Positions 7,501 to 16,044 of a stretch of 64,000 nt of DNA are shown piece after piece. Position 1 is the first letter of the stretch. Each line of letters begins with the position of its first letter. Origin of the DNA: Comamonas sp. lk (GTDB lineage Bacteria > Pseudomonadota > Gammaproteobacteria > Burkholderiales > Burkholderiaceae_C); NCBI RefSeq assembly GCF_900564145.1, contig NZ_UOOB01000001.1, positions 3,784,754 to 3,848,753 of the forward strand, in the 5' to 3' direction. The position numbers and the translations under genes were made by a program. Under the pieces are notes generated by a model, which made no database searches, was not told the DNA's origin, and saw only the letters and a program-made list of their open reading frames with translations.

Positions 7501-9516
7501 TTACCTCAGAGAAAATTCACGACCATTGACTTTGATGACACCCGATTTAATATCACCAATAAGCTGGCTGCCTTCGTAAATTTGGCCACTAAAATTGTCG
7601 AAATCAAAATCATTGACCTTGTACAAGCCATGATTAGAAGCGATTTGGATACTGTTGGCGCACAGTTTTTTACCATCCTCTGCAGGGAAGCAGTATTTAC
7701 CGCTTGCAGATTCAGTCGCATTGATTGTTGCAATCAAATTGTACAGTCGCAGCGTTGAACTCAGGGTATTCGCACTATTTCGAGCAATATTGAGTTCGTA
7801 CTGATCAGCGGTAGCACCAGCACCAAGGCCAATGCTGCCATTGATTTCAAATTGATCGAAATCCTTTCCAGCGTATTCTGCAGAAGCGTAATTACCCTTG
7901 ACTGCCAAAGAGGCTGGATAAGCAGTACCGCTACGCATCAGTTTCCCTTCGCTAGATCTAAAGGTAAATGTCTCCAGTGCATAAGCATTGTTTTTCACTG
8001 CTACCTTAGAAGTAATAGCACCCTTAAAGGAATCGCCCTTTGAGGTTAGCAGAGTAGAATCGCCAGAAAAATCAACGATGCCATCCGCATTGGGTTTCAG
8101 AACGGCATTCTTGAGGGTGACTTCGGTATTCTTGCTACCGCTATAGGCCTTAAATTTGCTGTCAACAGCAAGGGAAATGAGCGGATTCTTGTTCCAGCCC
8201 TTACCAGGGGGATTGGCCGCATCATATTTAAGCGTCAAATTCAGATCAGATTCCTTTTTGGCATCAAGCAACCTGTTTCCAACAAATGTGGCGACCGTAT
8301 AATTTTTTCCATCTACAACTGCAGTCGCTGCCTGGACAGAAATTTTACCGGAAATTACGCCGCCAGAGTTACTACCACTGAGAATGCGAATGGCTTCTTT
8401 TTTATTATTTGGCGTAACAGTCCAGTTAGACCCTTGATCACAAGTGATTTCGGAAGCAGAGGAGATTTGGCAATCATTGACAAAGCCATATGCTTGGTTA
8501 ACGATGGCATAAGTACTCATGCTGGTCAAGTACTTATAATTGCCACTGAGATCATCATCCAAGAATTTAATGATGGAATCAGATTCCTTGACTTTGGCCT
8601 CGAGCAAATCGAAGAAGGCACTTTCGGATGGTGCAGGCGGCTTGGGTATTGTGATCTCTGGCGTAGTAGGAACGGCTTTCTTAATAATGTTCAAAAGAGG
8701 ATTATCACCTACGAGTGCAGCAAGTGCGTCATCAGCCGATTTCCATTGAGCACCTACAAATACCTCTAGCTTTGACAAGCTACCCGATGCAACATCCTGA
8801 GCGACCGAGTTTATTTTTTCAAGTTGGCACTTGATAGGATCTGTTTCGATTGCGCTGACGCAGCCTTCGCTCTGGCTGGAGAATCCAACCAATGCATGCA
8901 TGAGCTTTGCAGATTCTTCAAAGCCTGGCTTGGACAAGTCATTAATAGATGTAATGGGCTTGATGGTAAATGGATCAACACCAGCCAATTGTTTGGCCAG
9001 ATTTTTACCATATGTCATGGCCTCTGCACTAAAGCCATTTTTTGCAGCATAGGTGACGGCGGCCTCGGTGAAGGGATTCACCATTCCTTGCGCTTTCTCT
9101 CCCTCTTTGGGCTTCTCAACGAAGCTGCGCATTTTCATGCCAATAGGTGCTTTTTCAAACACGAATTCACCATCTTTTATTTTCAACTCATTCAGATACT
9201 CAGTATTGGCATCCGCAACAACTTCGATAACAAAAGGACCTTTTCCAGATTCAACGTCAAACGCAAAAGTACCGTCGGGATTGGTTCGAACTTCTAGAGG
9301 TTTAGTTGTGATTTGTTTGGTAAGGTCAGTGCTCTCATAAACCTTAACAATGGCATTTTTCATAATGCCTTTTGCTGCAGTACCTGTAAATGCAACGGAT
9401 GAAGCAACAGGAGTCGTTCCTCCTCCACTGTTACCGCCGCCTCCCCCACCACCGCATGCAACCAGTGCTGCGGCAGCCAAACTCGCGAAGACAAATTTAG
9501 ATTTTGTATATTGCAT
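7501..9516 (-). CDS. Large glycine-linker lipoprotein, unknown function
   Basis: 671 residues. The signal peptide ends in a lipobox (LVAC, lipidated Cys21), followed by a flexible linker of seven glycines, N, S and three glycines, as in surface or outer-membrane lipoproteins. Residues about 40-115 (AFTGTAAKGIMKNAIVKVY...NPDGTFAFDVESGKGPFVIEV) resemble a carboxypeptidase-regulatory-like beta fold found in other bacterial lipoproteins. The middle is helical, then a proline-rich hinge (about 290-305), and the C-terminal half is beta-rich (GGVISGKISVQAA; FSGQIYEGSQLIGDIKSG). Cys pairs occur near 212/223, 349/360 and 614/622. It is AT-rich like the barrel gene. GAAAGG precedes the start. Function unknown. 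Confidence 0.78.
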   Translation of the reverse strand: MQYTKSKFVFASLAAAALVACGGGGGGGNSGGGTTPVASSVAFTGTAAKGIMKNAIVKVYESTDLTKQITTKPLEVRTNPDGTFAFDVESGKGPFVIEVVADANTEYLNELKIKDGEFVFEKAPIGMKMRSFVEKPKEGEKAQGMVNPFTEAAVTYAAKNGFSAEAMTYGKNLAKQLAGVDPFTIKPITSINDLSKPGFEESAKLMHALVGFSSQSEGCVSAIETDPIKCQLEKINSVAQDVASGSLSKLEVFVGAQWKSADDALAALVGDNPLLNIIKKAVPTTPEITIPKPPAPSESAFFDLLEAKVKESDSIIKFLDDDLSGNYKYLTSMSTYAIVNQAYGFVNDCQISSASEITCDQGSNWTVTPNNKKEAIRILSGSNSGGVISGKISVQAATAVVDGKNYTVATFVGNRLLDAKKESDLNLTLKYDAANPPGKGWNKNPLISLAVDSKFKAYSGSKNTEVTLKNAVLKPNADGIVDFSGDSTLLTSKGDSFKGAITSKVAVKNNAYALETFTFRSSEGKLMRSGTAYPASLAVKGNYASAEYAGKDFDQFEINGSIGLGAGATADQYELNIARNSANTLSSTLRLYNLIATINATESASGKYCFPAEDGKKLCANSIQIASNHGLYKVNDFDFDNFSGQIYEGSQLIGDIKSGVIKVNGREFSLR

Positions 9517-10275
9517 AGAAATAACCTTTCAGAAAATTATCAAAACATATTAAATTTTATTTATATTCTATGTGACTTTTTTTTACATTTGATTCTTTTG
9601 CAATCTTTTCAATCATCTAAAAAAACTCAAAACGCCATCTAAATCAAGCGCAAAAGCAAAAGTAAGCACTCACATTTATTTCAAGCATTTTCAGAAACAT
9701 GGGAAAAATACAACGATTCGTTAAATGAAATGAAATTTCTTATATTTTGTGCTAAGAAATAAAAATAATCATATGATTCAAATATCGAAAAATGCAGAGC
9801 TTTAAAGTACTTTATTACAAATGATCGCATTGATAAAAAAATGCTATCAGCCGACGCCCATTCGCAAGACAAACTCCTATCTTTTACATCTGTAGTAGTC
9901 AATAGGGAATACCTTTAATTTCCATCTACCTGCACAACAAAGCCCACGCCATATTCGCATGCGTGCATAGATTGGCGTCAGCAGTGAATCGCCTCGGATT
10001 TTTTTGAATCCCTTTGAGCCGTTGGCAATGGCATCTCGGCCTCTGCCAGTGAAGGCCACTGATCGAAACGTGGCGCTTCTGGGATGGCCATCTCGATGTA
10101 GTTGAAGACGTCGGCCCGTGCACCGCTGCTGGTTGCGTAGGCCTGCGATGAAAGTCTGCGACGCCGAACTTTGATGCAAAAATTAGCACCGGGGTGCTCC
10201 CCTTCTGGCACGTCATTTGCTTATAACGACTTCATCGTATGAAACTCGTTCGTTATGAGGACAATTACATAAATC
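9517..10275. other. Long gene-poor stretch with an insertion-sequence remnant
   Basis: 759 bases. The first about 380 are very AT-rich and presumably hold the promoter of the lipoprotein gene; no confident -35/-10 pair could be chosen. A degenerate IS3-type transposase end occupies about 10005-10185. A 73-residue minus-strand reading frame at 9681-9902 has no recognisable features and is not called. Confidence 0.6.
10005..10185 (-). pseudogene. Degenerate IS3-family transposase C-terminus
   Basis: Read on the minus strand, one frame gives KVRRRRLSSQAYATSSGA then RADVFNYIEM, matching the end of IS3-type integrase domains (…RAxVFxYIEMFYN…). The match then jumps to another frame, which gives QKRHVSISGL where intact enzymes have RRHxxxGxLSPxEF. 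So at least one frameshift is present, and the upstream catalytic part is missing. It lies at the edge of the AT-rich cassette. Confidence 0.5.
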
Positions 10276-11295
10276 ATGAGTATCAGCCCCTATATCAAGG
10301 ACATCGGCCGCGGCACCAAGGGTGCTCGCTCGCTTACGCGTGAGCAGGCCGCAGACCTGATGGGCAAGCTGCTGGACGGACAAGTCAGCGATCTGGAGTT
10401 GGGCGCGTTCTGCATTGCCATGCGTTTCAAGGGCGAAAGCGCCCAGGAGCTGGCCGGATTTCTGGATGCCACGCAGCAGCGTCTGCCGGCCTGGCCCACG
10501 GCCTCGCCTGCGATCCCCGTCGTGGTGCTGCCCAGCTATAACGGTGCGCGCAAGCTACCCAATCTGGTGCCACTGCTGGCAGCGCTGCTGGCCCGCCAGG
10601 GTCTACCGGTACTGGTACACGGTTGCGATACCGAAGACAAACGGGTCAGCACAGGTGCTGTCTGGCAGCAACTGGGCTGGCCGGTGCTGCAAAAGCCTAC
10701 GCCCCTCGCAGCAGGTCAGATGGCCTGGATGCAGACCCGCCATCTGCTTCCCTCGCTCGAACGCTTGCTGCAGGTGCGCCGCCAGATTGGATTGCGCAAT
10801 CCCACACACAGCATCGTCAAACTGCTCAATCCCTTGAGCGGCCCGGGCACGGCGGCTGCGGCACAGCGCAGCCTGCTGTTGGCCAGCTACACCCATCCCG
10901 ACTACGCCCATCCCATGGCCGAGACCCTGGGCCTGCACAACGCCAGTGCGCTGCTGCTGCGCGGAACCGAAGGCGAAGCCGTGGCAGCGCCCAATCGTGA
11001 ACCTGCCAGCCTGGGCCTGATTGACGGCCAGATCTGCTTTGAGCGCAGCGCGGTTCACAGCAGCCAGCTCAGCAGCCAAACCGCTGGAGACGAGCCCGCA
11101 GCGCCAGAATTACCCCAAGGGCTGAGCGCCGCCCAGACGGCCCAGCGCATCGAAGCCATGCTGGCAGGCACGCTGGCGATTCCCGCACCGATTACCCAGC
11201 AGATAGCCCAGATTCAGGCCATGCACCGTGCTGTTCACCAGCCCGGTGCCGAAGCCATGGCCCAGGTGCAGAGCTTTCACCGCTGCCCGGACTGA
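10276..11295 (+). CDS. ybiB: YbiB-type DNA-binding protein (TrpD2 family)
   Basis: 339 residues homologous to the glycosyl-transferase fold of anthranilate phosphoribosyltransferase. It lacks that enzyme's glycine-rich substrate loop and matches YbiB/TrpD2: opening YIKDIGRGTKGARSLTREQA, GAFCIAMRFKGESAQELAGFL, LPSYNGARKLPNLVPLLAALLA and HSIVKLLNPLSGPG. The E. coli homologue binds nucleic acids and is LexA-linked. GAGGAC stands before the ATG. The cobA gene follows 44 bases later on the same strand and may be co-transcribed. It borders the foreign cassette on its left but has normal base composition. Confidence 0.9.
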   Translation: MSISPYIKDIGRGTKGARSLTREQAADLMGKLLDGQVSDLELGAFCIAMRFKGESAQELAGFLDATQQRLPAWPTASPAIPVVVLPSYNGARKLPNLVPLLAALLARQGLPVLVHGCDTEDKRVSTGAVWQQLGWPVLQKPTPLAAGQMAWMQTRHLLPSLERLLQVRRQIGLRNPTHSIVKLLNPLSGPGTAAAAQRSLLLASYTHPDYAHPMAETLGLHNASALLLRGTEGEAVAAPNREPASLGLIDGQICFERSAVHSSQLSSQTAGDEPAAPELPQGLSAAQTAQRIEAMLAGTLAIPAPITQQIAQIQAMHRAVHQPGAEAMAQVQSFHRCPD

Positions 11296-11339
11296 GTACA
11301 AAAAATTTCGCCCCACAGGCAAGCCCCACAAAGACCGCC

Positions 11340-12140
11340 ATGCCAAGCACTATTCATACCCCACTTCACACCGGCCAATGCACGCTGGTGGGCGCCGGCC
11401 CGGGCGACCCCGAACTGCTCACCATCAAGGCAGCCAAAACCATTGCGGCAGCCACGGTCTTGTTTGTGGACGATCTCGTCAGCGATGCCATCACCGCCCA
11501 CGCCAATCCGCAAGCGCGCATGGTTTACGTGGGCAAGCGCGGCGGCTGCAAGAGCACGCCCCAGGCATTCATTGAAAAGCTGATGATTGCGGCCGTGCAA
11601 GAGGGAGAGAAAGTGGTGCGCCTCAAGGGCGGCGACCCCTTCATCTTTGGCCGCGGCGGCGAAGAGGTCGAGCACCTGCGCCAGGCCGGTATCGAAGTGC
11701 AGGTCATCAACGGCATCACCTCGGGTCTTGCAGGTCTGACCAGCCTGGGCGCGCCGCTGACCCACCGCGATCGCGCCCATGGCGTGCTCTTCATGACAGG
11801 TCATGCCAAGCCCGGCGACAGCGGCCCCGACTGGCGCCAACTGGCCGCCACCGCCCATGCAGCCAAGCTCACCCTGGTGATCTACATGGGCGTGAGCAGT
11901 GTGGAGCGCATTACCGAAGACTTGCTGGCCGGCCTGCCCGGCAGCACGCCCGTGGCGGTCATCCAGCACGCAAGCTTGCCCCAGCAGCGCCATGCGCTCA
12001 CATTTTTGAAAGATCTGCCCCAGTGCATTGCTGACAACGGTCTGGGTAGCCCCAGCATCATCGTCGTAGGCGACGTGGTGCAAGGCGTTGCCGCCTGGCA
12101 AGACCAGCAAAACACCCAGCCGCAAGCCGCCGTGGCCTGA
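11340..12140 (+). CDS. cobA: Uroporphyrinogen-III C-methyltransferase
   Basis: 266 residues. It transfers two methyl groups from S-adenosylmethionine to uroporphyrinogen III to give precorrin-2, the branch point towards siroheme and cobalamin. The diagnostic motifs are VGAGPGDPELLTIKA near the N-terminus, VYVGKRGGCKSTPQ, VVRLKGGDPFIFGRGGEE and the SAM-site GITSGLAGLTSLGAPLTHRD. It is a stand-alone methyltransferase without the CysG dehydrogenase/chelatase domain. No sulfite or nitrite reductase gene is adjacent, so the siroheme link is inferred from the family only. Confidence 0.95.
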   Translation: MPSTIHTPLHTGQCTLVGAGPGDPELLTIKAAKTIAAATVLFVDDLVSDAITAHANPQARMVYVGKRGGCKSTPQAFIEKLMIAAVQEGEKVVRLKGGDPFIFGRGGEEVEHLRQAGIEVQVINGITSGLAGLTSLGAPLTHRDRAHGVLFMTGHAKPGDSGPDWRQLAATAHAAKLTLVIYMGVSSVERITEDLLAGLPGSTPVAVIQHASLPQQRHALTFLKDLPQCIADNGLGSPSIIVVGDVVQGVAAWQDQQNTQPQAAVA

Positions 12141-12150
12141 CGCTGCTTAA

Positions 12151-12223
12151 CGCGCCGACGTTTTGGCCCGGCGCGCTACCAACCAAAGACGAGCAGCAAA
12201 GCCGGCCCTCAGTAAGGGCTGGC
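12151..12223. terminator. Two GC-rich hairpins between convergent genes
   Basis: CGCGCCG/CGGCGCG (12151-12157 with 12169-12175) and GCCGGCCCT/AGGGCTGGC (12201-12209 with 12215-12223) lie between cobA and the thioesterase gene. Neither has a T run, so they are weak terminator candidates. Confidence 0.35.
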
Positions 12224-12230
12224 GGCAAGA

Positions 12231-12731
12231 TCAGGGTGTGACGTTCGCGCTGGTTGTCACGCGAATCTGGGCAAAACGCTCTGCCATGTCCTTGCGCAAC
12301 TCCTTGCGAATGATGGCAGCCTGCCAGCGGCGCTTTTCTTCATCGCCCTGAGGCTCCAGCGGCGGCACCAGTGCGGGCTTTTTGTCGTCGTCAACGGCCA
12401 CCATGGTGAAAAAGCAGCTGTTCACATGGCGCACCACCTGGCTGCGGATGTCCTCGGCCACCACCTTGATGCCGATTTCCATGGACGACTTGCCCGTGTG
12501 ATTGACGCTGGACAGAAACGTCACCAGCTCGCCCACATGGATGGGCTGCAGAAACATCACCTGGTCCACGCTCAGCGTCACCACATAACGGCCCGCATAG
12601 CGGCTGGCACAGGCGTAGGCCACCTGATCGAGCAGCTTCAAGATGGCGCCACCGTGCACATTGCCCGAAAAATTGGCCATGTCCGGCGACATGAGCACCG
12701 TCATGCTCAGCTGATGGGAAGGGGTATTCAT
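12231..12731 (-). CDS. Acyl-CoA thioesterase, hotdog fold
   Basis: 166 residues with a single hotdog domain (about 8-125) of the YciA/acyl-CoA hydrolase type. The active-site segment is DMANFSGNVHGGAILKLLDQVAYACASRYAG, with the usual N/H/G cluster, and VDQVMFLQPIHVGELVTFLSSV follows. It hydrolyses fatty acyl-CoA to free acid and CoA in the cytoplasm; chain-length preference is not readable. A charged tail of about 45 residues follows the fold. The start at MNTPSHQLSM is chosen because upstream codons do not resemble the family. It is divergent from the flavoprotein gene at 12897. Confidence 0.9.
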   Translation of the reverse strand: MNTPSHQLSMTVLMSPDMANFSGNVHGGAILKLLDQVAYACASRYAGRYVVTLSVDQVMFLQPIHVGELVTFLSSVNHTGKSSMEIGIKVVAEDIRSQVVRHVNSCFFTMVAVDDDKKPALVPPLEPQGDEEKRRWQAAIIRKELRKDMAERFAQIRVTTSANVTP

Positions 12732-12896
12732 GGGCTGCAATTTTAGATTTGAATACCCGCCAGCGCTTGGCGTCCACGCATATTCCCCTGCGACTTCCGT
12801 AGCCGTGCAAATCGGCCCGGATAAGCCTGTGCCAAGGCCTGCGCAAGCCGCTTCTGGGACAATCGCCCCCTGTTCCTGCCCTGCTCCTTTGTCTGA

Positions 12897-14186
12897 ATGT
12901 CTGCGCACGCCCCGTCTTCCTCCCCTGTTTTTTTTGATGCTGTCGTCATAGGCGCCGGTGCTGCCGGCCTGTTTTGTGCGGCGCAGGCAGGCCAGCGCGG
13001 CCTCAAGGTGCTGCTGATCGATCACGCCGAAAAAGTGGCCGAGAAGATCCGCATCTCCGGCGGCGGGCGCTGCAACTTCACCAACCGCGATCTGGACGTG
13101 CGGGCGCCGCACAAGCATTTTGTGGGGCAGAACCCGCAGTTCTGCCGCTCAGCCTTGTCGCGCTTCACGCCGGCCGATTTCATTGCGCTGATGGACAAGC
13201 ATGGCATTGCCCACCACGAAAAGCACAAGGGCCAGCTGTTTGCCGATCGCTCGGCCGAGGACATCATCGCCATGCTGTTGGCCGAATGCGCGGCAGGCCA
13301 GGTGCAGCGCTGGCAGCCTTGCCGGGTCAAAAAAATAGAGATTTTGGCCAGCAGCCCAAATGAGGAAAGCGCTGCGAGCTATCAAATCGATACGGATCGC
13401 GGCCCGGTGAACGCCACCAGTCTGGTAATTGCCACCGGCGGCCTGAGCATTCCCAAGATTGGCGCCAGCGACTTTGGCTACCGCCTGGCCCAGCAATTCA
13501 ATCTGCCGCTGGTGGAGCGCACGCCCGGCCTGGTGCCCATGACGTTCGACGGCGATGCCTGGCAGCCTTATGCCCAGCTGGCAGGCCTGGCCTTGCCGGT
13601 TGAAATCAGCACCGGTAGCAAAAAAGAGCGCATGGCCTTTAACGAGGACTTGCTGTTCACCCACCGCGGCCTGTCCGGCCCGGCCGTGCTGCAGATATCG
13701 AGCTACTGGAAGCCCGGCACGCCGCTGGTCATCAATCTGGCCCCCGAGGTGGATTTTGAAGCCGAGCTGCTGGCCGCCAAGCAGCGCTCGCGCAAGCTGA
13801 TTGCCAACGAGCTGGCCCAGTGGCTGCCCGCCCGTCTGGCCGATGCCTGGGTGCAGCAGGATGCAGCCTGGCAGCGCCCGATTGCCGAGGCCTCGGACAA
13901 GGCCCTGATCGCGCTGGCGCAAAAACTCTCGCGCTGGGAGATCACGCCCACGGGTACCGAGGGTTATAAAAAAGCCGAAGTCACGCTGGGCGGCGTGGAT
14001 ACCAAGGTGCTGTCGCAACAGACCATGGAGTGCAAAAACCAGAGCGGCCTGTATTTCATCGGCGAAGTGGTGGATATCACCGGCTGGCTGGGCGGCTACA
14101 ACTTTCAGTGGGCCTGGGCCAGTGCCGCCGCCTGCGCCCAGGCGCTGGCCGAGCGCAGCCAATGCCTGATGGAAAAAGCGTGCTGA
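12897..14186 (+). CDS. BaiN/HI0933-family NAD(P)/FAD-dependent oxidoreductase
   Basis: 429-residue flavoprotein. The dinucleotide-binding motif is VVIGAGAAGLFCAA (residues 16-29). The family hallmark EKIRISGGGRCNFTN (about 49-63) and the C-terminal TLGGVDTKVLSQQTMECK...GLYFIGEVVDITGWLGGYNFQWAWASA identify the HI0933/BaiN group, whose physiological substrate is mostly unknown. Residues 147-164 (IEILASSPNEESAASYQI) are encoded by a copy of the dispersed repeat carried in frame, so this surface segment is probably a lineage-specific insertion. The start ATG overlaps no other gene; GAATGTCTG precedes it without a good ribosome-binding site. Confidence 0.92.
   Translation: MSAHAPSSSPVFFDAVVIGAGAAGLFCAAQAGQRGLKVLLIDHAEKVAEKIRISGGGRCNFTNRDLDVRAPHKHFVGQNPQFCRSALSRFTPADFIALMDKHGIAHHEKHKGQLFADRSAEDIIAMLLAECAAGQVQRWQPCRVKKIEILASSPNEESAASYQIDTDRGPVNATSLVIATGGLSIPKIGASDFGYRLAQQFNLPLVERTPGLVPMTFDGDAWQPYAQLAGLALPVEISTGSKKERMAFNEDLLFTHRGLSGPAVLQISSYWKPGTPLVINLAPEVDFEAELLAAKQRSRKLIANELAQWLPARLADAWVQQDAAWQRPIAEASDKALIALAQKLSRWEITPTGTEGYKKAEVTLGGVDTKVLSQQTMECKNQSGLYFIGEVVDITGWLGGYNFQWAWASAAACAQALAERSQCLMEKAC
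13333..13388 (-). repeat. Dispersed repeat copy inside the flavoprotein coding sequence
   Basis: The reverse complement contains TTTGATAGCT, GCGCTTTCC and GGCCAAAATC, the shared core and end of the intergenic repeat. It is read through in frame without stop and codes for residues 147-164 of the flavoprotein. Confidence 0.65.
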
Positions 14187-14240
14187 GCCCCTGAAACAGG
14201 GCGCAGGACGCTATCAAGACGAAATCAACTGCGCAGGCTT

Positions 14241-15281
14241 TTAAACGGAAAACTCCGGCCCGTTATAGGCCTCGGGCACCTTGAGCTGACCCGAAGCAAT
14301 CGCGCGGCTGGCCTGCTCCACGCGGCTGCGCACGGCGGCGGGCACATCGGCCGCCGTGGTCAGACGCACGGCAGCCGGGTCCTGCAAACCGATCTTGACA
14401 ATGCCGGACTGCGGCGCAGCGTTCACCGTCATGTCCTTGACGGCCTGGAACACGCCAATCCCCACATCGGCCCAGGCCGAGGCCACGAAAACCTGCGGAT
14501 CGACCTGCGTCCAGTCGATCACATTGCCGATCTGGCGCACCTTTTTCTCGCGGCAAGCGCGCGTCGCACCATCGCGGCCCGCATTGAGCATGGTGAAGAT
14601 CACATCGGCTCCGGCCGCAATCTGCGCCTGCGCCACGCGATAGGACAAGGCGTTGTCGTCCTGATCGCCCGAGAAGTTGGTCAGCAGCTTGACCCGGGGA
14701 TTGGTATCGCGCACACCGGCAGCATAGGCAGCGCGGCCCTTGAGGCCCGGCGGCACGCGAATACCCGACATATGGCCGACCACGCCGGTCTGGGTCGTCA
14801 GCGCCGCCAACACTCCGGCCAGATAGGCCGACTCCTCTTGCAGCACGTCATAGCTGCTCAGATTGCTGCCCTGCACCAGCCCCTGGGTGACCACAAAGCG
14901 CGTACCGGGAAAGCGCGGCGCCACTTCGGCCACGGCCTGATTGTTCTGGCCGCCATGGGCAATCACCAGCTGCGCGCCCTGCTCGGCCAGCTGCGTGAGC
15001 GCCGGCACGAGCAGCTCTTTTTTGGGCGCAATACCGTCGATGAAACGCGTCTGCACTCCCAGCTCGGTTCTGGCCTTTTCCAGTCCGCGCCAGCCAGCTT
15101 CCATAAAGCCTTTGTCGCTGCGCGAGCCGGCAAATAGCCCGCCGACCACCAGATTTTTGTGGGCAGGCTGGACCGCCGGCGCGGCGCAACCGCCCAGGAC
15201 GAGCAAGCCCGCACCGCCGGCAGCCGATGCCAGCCACTGGCGACGCGAAATCAGATTCTGTGCAACACACTCCAACACCAT
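14241..15281 (-). CDS. BMP-family (PnrA-like) substrate-binding lipoprotein
   Basis: 346 residues. The N-terminus has twin arginines (SRRQWLASAA, residues 12-21) and then a lipobox ending at Cys32 (LLVLGGC), so it is probably a Tat- or Sec-exported lipoprotein. The mature domain is the basic-membrane-protein fold: VVGGLFAGSRSDKGFMEAGWRGLEKA, then IAHGGQNNQAVAEVAPRFP, EESAYLAGVLAAL, VKLLTNFSGDQDD and GADVIFTMLNAGRDGATRA. Relatives bind nucleosides or purines for ABC import. No permease or ATPase gene is adjacent, so it either works with a remote transporter or acts alone. Confidence 0.9.
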   Translation of the reverse strand: MVLECVAQNLISRRQWLASAAGGAGLLVLGGCAAPAVQPAHKNLVVGGLFAGSRSDKGFMEAGWRGLEKARTELGVQTRFIDGIAPKKELLVPALTQLAEQGAQLVIAHGGQNNQAVAEVAPRFPGTRFVVTQGLVQGSNLSSYDVLQEESAYLAGVLAALTTQTGVVGHMSGIRVPPGLKGRAAYAAGVRDTNPRVKLLTNFSGDQDDNALSYRVAQAQIAAGADVIFTMLNAGRDGATRACREKKVRQIGNVIDWTQVDPQVFVASAWADVGIGVFQAVKDMTVNAAPQSGIVKIGLQDPAAVRLTTAADVPAAVRSRVEQASRAIASGQLKVPEAYNGPEFSV

Positions 15282-15548
15282 AAGAACTCCTGGATCAACA
15301 ACAGCAGAGATTGATGAATTGATTTCTCAACTCAAAAACAAAGAAAATCAATTTCCAAAACTGTATACAAAACAGCCGAAATCTTCACTGCGACAAACCC
15401 GCTCAGGGTCGCTACGTACCATTGCAGCTATCTTGAGCACTTCTGTTGTGATAGCAAGTGATGTGCCAGGGCACAGGCATTCAGCAGGGCTGACCAGTGC
15501 CCCGCCATTGCTGGCCGTGCCGCGTAAAATTGAATTTGCGCAGCTACT
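15282..15548. other. Intergenic stretch upstream of rpsU
   Basis: No gene seen between the BMP lipoprotein start and the rpsU promoter. About 15424-15475 contains a diverged sequence (AGCTATCTTGAGCACTTCTG) that may be a worn copy of the dispersed repeat. Confidence 0.45.
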
Positions 15549-15577
15549 TCGACAGAGTCTTTTCAATCGTTTATAAT
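15549..15577 (+). promoter_or_regulatory. Sigma-70 promoter of rpsU
   Basis: TCGACA (15549-15554) and TATAAT (15572-15577) separated by exactly 17 bases. This gives an rpsU leader of roughly 125 bases, within which GGAAATATTCGCTA precedes the start. Confidence 0.8.
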
Positions 15578-15708
15578 GCTCGACTTTGCTGGCATTACCC
15601 CGTCGGCCATACTAGTTAATAGAGACGGGGAACAACCGCTGACCATGGCTCACAGGCTCGATCTCCTGTGAACCCTCTGACAGCACAGATATCTGGAAAT
15701 ATTCGCTA

Positions 15709-15921
15709 ATGACTACCATCCGCGTTAAAGAAAACGAGCCCTATGAAGTTGCCCTGCGCCGCTTCAAACGCACCATCGAAAAGCTGGGTCTGCTGACCGA
15801 TCTGCGTGCTCGTGAGTTCTACGAAAAGCCTACAGCCGAGCGCAAGCGCAAGAAGGCTGCTGCCGTGAAGCGCCATTACAAGCGCGTTCGCAGCATGCAA
15901 CTGCCTAAGAAGCTGTACTAA
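15709..15921 (+). CDS. rpsU: 30S ribosomal protein S21
   Basis: 70 residues, the full normal length. S21 binds the 3' end of 16S rRNA on the small subunit platform and helps initiation. The sequence is canonical: [26 protein letters not shown] followed by the basic tail [34 protein letters not shown] consensus promoter lies upstream, and an intrinsic terminator lies between it and yqeY. The usual partners dnaG and rpoD are absent from this neighbourhood. Confidence 0.98.
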   Translation: MTTIRVKENEPYEVALRRFKRTIEKLGLLTDLRAREFYEKPTAERKRKKAAAVKRHYKRVRSMQLPKKLY

Positions 15922-15953
15922 TTCGTTAGGACAGTCGGCCGTTAAACGCCGCA

Positions 15954-15987
15954 AACCCGCGCTCGGGACGCCAGGCGCGGGTTTTTT
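15954..15987 (+). terminator. Intrinsic terminator after rpsU
   Basis: AACCCGCGC (15954-15962) pairs with GCGCGGGTT (15975-15983), followed by TTTTGTTTT. Confidence 0.85.
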
Positions 15988-16044
15988 GTTTTCTGGCCAC
16001 CGCTTCTGATTCAGGCGGTGACCTCCATCACCAGGAGAAAAGCC

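Noticed and set aside
9681..9902. 73-residue AT-rich reading frame beside the lipoprotein gene
   Set aside because: Composition and start context do not support a gene, and no domain is seen.
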